Shown here piece after piece: positions 15,254 to 21,393 of a stretch of DNA of 23,623 nt. Made by a program: the position numbers and the translations under genes. Source of the DNA: JAIBAI01 sp044238875 (GTDB lineage Bacteria > Bacteroidota > Bacteroidia > M30B66). Position 1 is the first letter of the stretch; every line of letters begins with the position of its first letter. The notes beneath the pieces were generated by a model. That model had not been told where the DNA came from, ran no database searches, and saw nothing but the letters and a program-made list of their open reading frames with translations. The DNA lies in NCBI GenBank assembly GCA_044238875.1, contig JBIICM010000015.1:1-23623 (forward strand). Reading direction: 5' to 3'.

Positions 15254-17393
15254 CTGCCTGATCTTACTATTGCCTGCGTCAACGGTGACAGGTCAGCCCT
15301 CACCGCTTCACCTGCAACGCTCAGATAATATGCCCTTGCTTATGCCGGATGGTCAGCCTTACAGGTATTCCTGGACCGGAGGTTTCAATTATTGTCAGCC
15401 GGGCATGCTTGACCTGGATCAGGATGGGATCAATGATCTGGTTTTATTTGATAGAAGCGGTGACCGCATCCTTCCTTTCGTTTACTTGGGCCCCAATGGA
15501 AGTTTGAATTACCGGCATGATTACCGCTTCGTGGATGATTTTCCTGAAATAAAGGATTTTTTGGTCCTTTATGATTTCGACTGTGATGGAAGAAATGACC
15601 TGTTCACATACGCAGATGGCGGAATAAAAGTGTACAGAAATATTTCAGGAGCCGCACAGGGCCTGAAGTTCGAGCTTTATACGCCGGCCCTCACTTCTGA
15701 TTTAATTTCTGTATTTATTCTTCCGGTTGACTACCCCGGCGTAGCGGATACCGACAACGATGGAGATACCGACCTGCTTGTTTTCAGCTTTTCAGGCACC
15801 TGCATCGAATTTCACCGCAATATGGCCAAAGAGTTATTTAACCGGTGCGACACATTTGCGCTGCGGTATGAGTCAGATAACTGGGGTGTTTTTACCGAAG
15901 ACCTCTCCTCTAATACCATTACACTGAATGACAGTTGCGATAAGCCGGGCGGTCGTTTGGGCGAGTTGCGCCATGCAGGTTCTTCCTTGCTGGTAATTGA
16001 CCTTGACGGCGACAAGGACAAGGATCTGATTCTTGGTGATATCACCTACCCCAACCTGCTTGAGCTTCGAAACGGAGGCAGTCTGCAAAAGGCAAAAATA
16101 ACAATGCAGGTGCAAGGCTTCCCTGCCAATAGCCGTTCTGTGAACCTTCCGGTTTTTCCGGTGGCAGGGCTGGCCGACCTTGATCATGATGGCAAGAGCG
16201 ACCTGCTTGTGGGGGCCAATAGTAAAAGTAATGCAGAGAATTACCGGTCAGTATGGTATTATAAAAACACAGGAACCACTGATATTCCCTCTTTCAGTTT
16301 TGTAACTGATACACTGATGGTTGCTTTAAGTCCTGATTTCGGACAAGGCTCAATACCTGTATTGTTTGACTATAATAATGACGGAAAGCAGGATCTGGTT
16401 ATTGGTAACGAAGGGTACAGCGGCTCCGGCGGATTGCAGCCGGCACTGGCCCTCTTTGAAAATACAGGTGACGCCTTCCGCCTTGTAACCAGAGATTTTG
16501 CCGGACTTTCTACCCTGCAGACCGGCGTGCGGTATTTTCATCCGGCCTTTACTGATCTTGATACAGATGGCGACAAGGATATGCTGATCGGGTGTTCAGA
16601 CGGGAAGCTGTTACAGTTTGAAAATACTGCAGGCAGCGCGGCCGAAGCTTCGTTTGAATTCAGAACTGCCTCATTCGGGCAAATTGATGTTGGCACTTTT
16701 GCAGCTCCTTTTGCATTTGACCTTGATGGTGACAATCAGGATGAACTTATTTGCGGAAACGGAGAAGGTAAATTCTGGTATTTTAAGCTAAAGCCACAAG
16801 GCGCACTAATTATTCCGGAGCTAATCAGCAATTTCTGGGGTGGCGTTACAACTGCTGATCAGCAATCACCGCAAGGATTTTCACGTCCATTTTTATTCAG
16901 GAAAAACGCTGAAAATTACCTGCTTTCAGGATCCGCTTCAGGTAATTTTAAGCTGTTTTCAATTGACGAGAACGGTCTGCTAATGCTGGCTGATTCAACC
17001 CTTGGCGGCAGGCAGCCGGGTGAAAAAACCGCGGTATGTCTCTCCGATTTTAATAACGATGGATTATTGGATGCCATCAGCGGAAATCAGGCCGGGGGAC
17101 TGTGTTATTATCAGGGTATGCCTCCGCTCGATTTGAAAACGATTGCGGCGCCTTCTCCCCTGCTCCACCTTTTTCCCAATCCGGGGCATGATCATCTGAC
17201 GATCTTACCCGTTTGCAATGTGGATGTAAACGGCTCAGTTACGGTTTATGATTTGTGCGGAAAGGAAATCAGTTCTGGCCGGCTTGCAGCGGATGGCTTA
17301 AAAATAAATACCGCAAACTGGGCAACCGGTGTTTATGTTTGTCGCTATGCCCTGCATAACAGGATAACTTTTATTAAATGGATAAAATACTGA
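15234..17393 (+). CDS. FG-GAP/VCBS repeat protein exported by the type IX system
   Basis: A surface or secreted protein of about 719 residues. Nine Asp-rich calcium-loop repeats of the DxDxDGxxDL type are seen (for example DLDQDGINDL, DTDNDGDTDLL, DLDGDKDKDL, DYNNDGKQDL, DLDTDGDKDM, DFNNDGLLDA), typical of a beta-propeller. The last 75 or so residues (from about 643, HLFPNPGHDHLTI to the Lys-rich end) form a T9SS type A sorting domain, so the protein crosses the outer membrane. The start is chosen as TTG at 15234, which gives a compact signal peptide (RKLVHSCLILLLPASTVTGQ) and overlaps the preceding stop by 20 bases. An ATG at 15186 in the same frame is the alternative, with 16 more residues. 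Ligand unknown: adhesion, carbohydrate or integrin-like roles are all possible. Confidence 0.87.
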   Translation: MRKLVHSCLILLLPASTVTGQPSPLHLQRSDNMPLLMPDGQPYRYSWTGGFNYCQPGMLDLDQDGINDLVLFDRSGDRILPFVYLGPNGSLNYRHDYRFVDDFPEIKDFLVLYDFDCDGRNDLFTYADGGIKVYRNISGAAQGLKFELYTPALTSDLISVFILPVDYPGVADTDNDGDTDLLVFSFSGTCIEFHRNMAKELFNRCDTFALRYESDNWGVFTEDLSSNTITLNDSCDKPGGRLGELRHAGSSLLVIDLDGDKDKDLILGDITYPNLLELRNGGSLQKAKITMQVQGFPANSRSVNLPVFPVAGLADLDHDGKSDLLVGANSKSNAENYRSVWYYKNTGTTDIPSFSFVTDTLMVALSPDFGQGSIPVLFDYNNDGKQDLVIGNEGYSGSGGLQPALALFENTGDAFRLVTRDFAGLSTLQTGVRYFHPAFTDLDTDGDKDMLIGCSDGKLLQFENTAGSAAEASFEFRTASFGQIDVGTFAAPFAFDLDGDNQDELICGNGEGKFWYFKLKPQGALIIPELISNFWGGVTTADQQSPQGFSRPFLFRKNAENYLLSGSASGNFKLFSIDENGLLMLADSTLGGRQPGEKTAVCLSDFNNDGLLDAISGNQAGGLCYYQGMPPLDLKTIAAPSPLLHLFPNPGHDHLTILPVCNVDVNGSVTVYDLCGKEISSGRLAADGLKINTANWATGVYVCRYALHNRITFIKWIKY

Positions 17394-17577
17394 ACGCCCA
17401 ATGCGCCCTTTCTAATTTAATCCAACCATAAAGTCAGGGCTTTGCCCTTCTCTAATTTCTTCCTTCTAATTTCCTGACGAATCACAACCATATAATGGTT
17501 CGGGACTGATGAACGGCTGATTTTTTCATTACACTGAATCTACTAATTTAGCCGTCAAATGTTTACCCAATCCCAGA
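17394..17577 (+). other. Intergenic region with hairpins and TCTAATTT repeats
   Basis: 184 bases with no gene. Two short stems are present: AGGGC/GCCCT at 17436-17448 and AACCAT/ATGGTT at 17486-17500. Three copies of TCTAATTT occur at 17411, 17451 and 17465, each behind a C/T-rich lead (CCCTT or TCCT). The hairpins may end transcription of the FG-GAP gene. No exact -7 box precedes the dehydrogenase; TAATTTAG-like sequence near 17541 is too weak to call. Confidence 0.35.
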
Positions 17578-18717
17578 ATGAACTTTCAAACATCAGAAAA
17601 CCAGCAAATGATCACGGAGATGATCCGTGACTTTGGAGACAAACACATCCGCCCCCATTTTATGGAATGGGATGAACAACAGTATTTCCCCCGGGATCTC
17701 TTTAAAAAATTTGGCGACATCGGCCTGATGGGCATCCTTGTTCCTGAATCATACGGAGGATCAGGATTCGGGTACCTTGAATATGTAACAGCACTGACCG
17801 AACTCGGAAAAATTTGCGGTTCAATCTGCCTTTCTGTTGCAGCTCATAATTCTCTTTGCACCGGCCATATACTGCAGTTTGGCAATGAGGAGCAAAAGCA
17901 GAAATATCTGCCTAAACTGGCAGGCGGCGAATTGCTGGGCGCCTGGGGTTTAACCGAAGCCAACACCGGTTCTGACGCCATGCGTATGAAATGTGTGGCC
18001 CAGAAAGATGGAGATTTTTATGTGATCAATGGCACAAAAAACTGGATTACGCATGGCATCAGCGGCGATGTGGCTGTTGTGATTGTGAGAACGGGTGAGC
18101 TGCTTGATTCGCATGGTATGACAGCCTTTATCATTGAAAGGGGCACTCCCGGATTTTTAGCGGGAAAAAAAGAGAACAAATTAGGAATGAGGGCCTCAGA
18201 AACCGCAGAACTGATTTTTGACAACTGCAGGGTGCATAAAGATCAGGTACTCGGCAAAGAGGGTGATGGCTTCATTCAGGCCATGAAAGTGCTTGATGGC
18301 GGCAGGATTTCGATTGCGGCACTCTCTCTCGGCATTGGTAAAGGTGCTATTGAGGCCTCGCTTAAGTATGCCAAGGAACGGGAGCAATTTGGCCAGCCGA
18401 TTGCCAATTTTCAGGGCATCAGCTTTAAACTTGCCGACATGAGTACAAAATATCAGGCGGCTGAATTACTTACCCTGCGTGCTGCCGACCTTAAGAACCG
18501 GGGAGAAAAGGTTACCCGCGAATCGGCCATGGCCAAGTTATATGCCTCTGAAATGTGCGTGGCTGTTTCAAATGAGGCAGTTCAGATTCATGGCGGATAT
18601 GGTTATACCAAAGATTTCCCGGTTGAGAAATTTTACCGTGATTCAAAGTTGTGTACCATTGGTGAAGGCACCAGCGAAATACAGAAAGTAGTTATAGCCA
18701 AGCAATTACTAAGCTGA
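17578..18717 (+). CDS. Acyl-CoA dehydrogenase
   Basis: FAD enzyme that makes an alpha,beta-double bond in acyl-CoA, passing electrons to an electron-transfer flavoprotein. The 379 residues have the usual three parts: helical N-terminus (LVPESYGGSGFGYLEY), beta domain with the FAD/substrate motif GLTEANTGSDA and INGTKNWITHG, and helical C-terminal domain with GGRISIAALSLGIGKGA, REQFGQPIANFQ and IHGGYGYTKDFPVEKFYRD. The catalytic base is E363 in IGEGTSEIQ, present at the short-chain-type position. This points to butyryl- or branched-chain-type substrates, but chain length cannot be read with confidence. No beta-oxidation gene lies beside it. It is convergent with dacB, with only five bases between stops. 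Confidence 0.94.
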   Translation: MNFQTSENQQMITEMIRDFGDKHIRPHFMEWDEQQYFPRDLFKKFGDIGLMGILVPESYGGSGFGYLEYVTALTELGKICGSICLSVAAHNSLCTGHILQFGNEEQKQKYLPKLAGGELLGAWGLTEANTGSDAMRMKCVAQKDGDFYVINGTKNWITHGISGDVAVVIVRTGELLDSHGMTAFIIERGTPGFLAGKKENKLGMRASETAELIFDNCRVHKDQVLGKEGDGFIQAMKVLDGGRISIAALSLGIGKGAIEASLKYAKEREQFGQPIANFQGISFKLADMSTKYQAAELLTLRAADLKNRGEKVTRESAMAKLYASEMCVAVSNEAVQIHGGYGYTKDFPVEKFYRDSKLCTIGEGTSEIQKVVIAKQLLS

Positions 18718-18722
18718 TGTGA

Positions 18723-20177
18723 TCAAGGGCCGCTTAAGCTGCTTTTAGAAGCCATTTCGAGTATCTGCTCAATCTGGCGGCGTATGGCTGATCCGTCGAA
18801 ATAATTGTTGATGATGATAGAGAAAGCGATTTTATTGCCACCGGCATCGGTAAAGTAGCCAGCAAAAGCGCGTACACCGCTCATGCTGCCGGTTTTGGCT
18901 TTCAGTCCGCTGATTTTTCTAAATGATGCAAGGGTTCCGGGTTTACCGGGCTCGGCCAGTGAGCCCTCAAAAGCAGGGAACCAGCTCTGTTTATAAGCGC
19001 TACACAACAGCCCGGTCATACCTGATGTAGTGACCAGGTTTTTACGACCTAATCCGCTCCCTTCACGCAGGATGAACAAAGTGTCTGTTGCAAAACCTTT
19101 ATTAATAAGACTTTTTCTGATTTTCACACAGGCATCTTCTGCGCTGCCTTCCGAACCAAGTTGCATACCCACCTTTCGGGCAATGGCTTCGGCATAAAGA
19201 TTATTGCTGTTACTGTTCACCTCTTTCAAAAGTTCTTCAAGCGGAGCGGATGAAAACTCTGCCAGCAGCGAATCGCCTTTACCCGGCGTATATAACTGTT
19301 CAGAAACTGCATACCCCCTGCGTACCTCAATACCTTCACGCTGAAGGGTATCATAAAGTTCCTTGATCATTTGCAGCGGCGGGTTGGGTAAGGCCATCCG
19401 CTCCTCAGCATTTTTCGTCTTTGGGGAAAGGTTACCTGCTGCATCAATCCTATCGGAAAAAGGCTCCGGAAAAAACCCTATTTCAGCATCCTGAGCAGCG
19501 GTTTTGACTTTGTTGCTGATTGTTCCCGGATAATCGAATGGCCCGACAGGGCGCATCAGCACTGTATCGGATTGAGCTGAAAAACGCACGGCCACACTGT
19601 TGTTTCGCCAATTGATGCCATAAACACCACCCCCATAATAGTTGGCCACGTCTTCCCATACCCGGTCATTGGGCACCGCCCTGTAATCATAGGGAAATCT
19701 GTGGGGGTCAGCTTCTATTCTGCCCCTGATTTTCTTCACTCCGGCATCAGATAGTGCCTTAGAGAAAATACCCAACACCTTCTGCTGCCCATGCCCTAAG
19801 GATGGATCACCGGCGCCGTTAACAATTAAATCACCTGATAAACGCCCCCTGTGTATTTCACCATGCATCCAAAGGCTTGTTTTAAATCTGAATGCAGGCC
19901 CCAGCAAATCAAGGGCAGCTGTACTGGTGTACAACTTCGCAACTGAGGCCGGAATCAGCATCAAACCGGCATTGTATGCTTCAAGCTCCTTTCCGTCGGC
20001 CGCATTTCTGAAACACCAGCTGATACTTGCGCCCTTCAGACCCTGCAATTGGGTAAGCTTTTCCAGCTCTTGCTTAAATTTAAGTTTGTTAATGTTTTTA
20101 TTGTCAATGACTTCCTGCGCCCTGATCGGATTAAGCAGGACAACCAGATAAGGAAATAAAAACCACCGGATGAGCAT
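18723..20177 (-). CDS. dacB: D-alanyl-D-alanine carboxypeptidase/endopeptidase, PBP4 type
   Basis: Periplasmic class C penicillin-binding protein of the S13 family (484 residues) that removes the last D-Ala from stem peptides or cuts cross-links. Signal peptide MLIRWFLFPYLVVLLNPIRAQ. All three active-site motifs are seen: S78-V-A-K81, S324-N-N326 and K428-T-G430. Between the first two lies the long insertion typical of PBP4 (DPSLGHGQQ, DRVWEDVANYYGGGVYG, INWRNNSVAVRF). The ATG at 20177 is chosen because it starts the signal peptide; longer in-frame starts reach into aroC. A -7 box ends only three bases before it, within a perfect inverted repeat shared with aroC. It is convergent with the acyl-CoA dehydrogenase. 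It complements the NagZ-like fusion in cell-wall turnover. Confidence 0.93.
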   Translation of the reverse strand: MLIRWFLFPYLVVLLNPIRAQEVIDNKNINKLKFKQELEKLTQLQGLKGASISWCFRNAADGKELEAYNAGLMLIPASVAKLYTSTAALDLLGPAFRFKTSLWMHGEIHRGRLSGDLIVNGAGDPSLGHGQQKVLGIFSKALSDAGVKKIRGRIEADPHRFPYDYRAVPNDRVWEDVANYYGGGVYGINWRNNSVAVRFSAQSDTVLMRPVGPFDYPGTISNKVKTAAQDAEIGFFPEPFSDRIDAAGNLSPKTKNAEERMALPNPPLQMIKELYDTLQREGIEVRRGYAVSEQLYTPGKGDSLLAEFSSAPLEELLKEVNSNSNNLYAEAIARKVGMQLGSEGSAEDACVKIRKSLINKGFATDTLFILREGSGLGRKNLVTTSGMTGLLCSAYKQSWFPAFEGSLAEPGKPGTLASFRKISGLKAKTGSMSGVRAFAGYFTDAGGNKIAFSIIINNYFDGSAIRRQIEQILEMASKSSLSGP

Positions 20178-20180
20178 GTT

Positions 20181-20188
20181 CAAAAGTA
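20181..20188 (-). promoter_or_regulatory. Candidate -7 box TACTTTTG for dacB
   Basis: Reads TACTTTTG on the minus strand, an exact TAnnTTTG match in the left arm of the inverted repeat. Three bases (AAC) separate it from the dacB ATG at 20177, predicting a leaderless transcript. Confidence 0.4.
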
Positions 20189-20218
20189 AGTTTTCATCGT
20201 CAATTAAACTACAAAACT

Positions 20219-20226
20219 TACTTTTG
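20219..20226 (+). promoter_or_regulatory. Candidate -7 box TACTTTTG for aroC
   Basis: Exact TAnnTTTG match in the right arm of the inverted repeat. Four bases (TAGC) separate it from the aroC ATG at 20231, predicting that the transcript starts at or very near the ATG. Confidence 0.45.
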
Positions 20227-20230
20227 TAGC

Positions 20231-21316
20231 ATGGCGGGCAGCAGTTTCGGTACATTATACAGATTACATACTTACGGGGAATCGCACGGCAAGGCAATCG
20301 GCGGAATTATAGATGGTTGTCCGCCCGGCCTGCCGCTTGATTTGGCTTTGATACAGCACCAGCTTGACCGACGTAAACCCGGTCAGAGTTCCATCACAAC
20401 TGACCGAAAGGAAAGTGATACCGTAATTTTTCAGTCGGGTCTTATTGGCAATATCACCAGTGGAACACCCATCGGTTTTATACTGAACAATGAAGATCAG
20501 CGGTCGGGAGACTATAAGCAGCTGGAGGACAACTACAGGCCTTCACATGCTGATTATACCTACGATCAAAAATACGGACTGCGTGATCACCGTGGCGGAG
20601 GGCGTTCGAGTGCCCGTGAAACAGCCTGCAGGGTAGTTGCAGGCGCTGTTGCGGCCCAGTGGTTAGCTACCCTTGGCATCAGGATTTTCGCCTATGTTTC
20701 AGCAGTTGGCACTATAGAAATACCACTTTCGGTTGAAGCTGTGAATCCCGATCTGATTGACAGCAATGCAGTAAGGTGTCCGCATGCTGAAACCGCTGCC
20801 GGGATGGAAGCAATGATCGCCTCATTAAAAGCAGAGGGAGATACCATCGGCGGCATCATAACATGCGTAATCAGGGGCTGCAAACCAGGCCTTGGTGAAC
20901 CGGTTTTTGACAAGCTGCATGCCGACCTTGGAAAAGCAATGCTCAGTATCAATGCCGTAAAAGGATTTGAATACGGGAGTGGCTTTGCCGGTTGCTCCAT
21001 GCGCGGATCAGCACACAATGATCAGTTTGGCAGCGCCGGCGGAAAGGTGCATACACTTACCAATCACAGCGGAGGCATTCAGGGTGGAATTTCAAACGGG
21101 GAAGACATTTACTTCAGGGTAGCCTTTAAGCCGGTTGCAACCATTTCAAAAGCGCAACAAAGCGTAAACCGCGAAGGGCAGCAGGTTGAGATTGCCGTGA
21201 AAGGGCGCCACGACCCCTGTGTTGTGCCACGGGCGGTACCAATTGTGGAGTCAATGGCCGCTCTCGTAATTGCTGACCATCAGTTAAGGCAGCGTACAAT
21301 AAATTCAATGGCCTGA
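20231..21316 (+). CDS. aroC: Chorismate synthase
   Basis: Last step of the shikimate pathway: converts 5-enolpyruvylshikimate-3-phosphate to chorismate with reduced FMN, in the cytoplasm. The 361 residues match the family. Seen: TYGESHGKAIGGIIDGCP with catalytic H19, NYRPSHADYT with the second catalytic H106, the Gly/Arg-rich DHRGGGRSSARET (119-131), the FMN-binding region NHSGGIQGGISNGEDI and the C-terminal GRHDPCVVPRAVPIVE. The ATG at 20231 gives the standard family N-terminus (SFGTLYRLHTYGESHG), so the start is firm even though no ribosome binding site is visible and a -7 box lies four bases upstream. Divergent from dacB over 53 bases. The AsmA gene follows after 77 bases on the same strand. 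Confidence 0.97.
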   Translation: MAGSSFGTLYRLHTYGESHGKAIGGIIDGCPPGLPLDLALIQHQLDRRKPGQSSITTDRKESDTVIFQSGLIGNITSGTPIGFILNNEDQRSGDYKQLEDNYRPSHADYTYDQKYGLRDHRGGGRSSARETACRVVAGAVAAQWLATLGIRIFAYVSAVGTIEIPLSVEAVNPDLIDSNAVRCPHAETAAGMEAMIASLKAEGDTIGGIITCVIRGCKPGLGEPVFDKLHADLGKAMLSINAVKGFEYGSGFAGCSMRGSAHNDQFGSAGGKVHTLTNHSGGIQGGISNGEDIYFRVAFKPVATISKAQQSVNREGQQVEIAVKGRHDPCVVPRAVPIVESMAALVIADHQLRQRTINSMA

Positions 21317-21393
21317 AGTTTTAATGGCAGGTTTATCAGCCGTAATTTTAATGCGCATTTGTTTTTTCGTACACACATAGCCCAAATGAGAGA

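Larger units (their letters stand above)
20181..20226. repeat. Perfect 14-base inverted repeat between dacB and aroC
   Basis: Left arm CAAAAGTAAGTTTT at 20181-20194 and right arm AAAACTTACTTTTG at 20213-20226 are exact reverse complements, with an 18-base AT-rich spacer. The repeat fills nearly all of the 53 bases between the two divergent start codons. Each arm holds an outward TACTTTTG box, but the symmetry runs six bases beyond those boxes, so it may also be an operator for a dimeric regulator. Confidence 0.7.

Noticed and set aside
20178..20297. Longer N-terminus for dacB starting at 20297
   Set aside because: It would run through the aroC start and the inverted repeat and would put 40 Cys-rich residues in front of a normal signal peptide.
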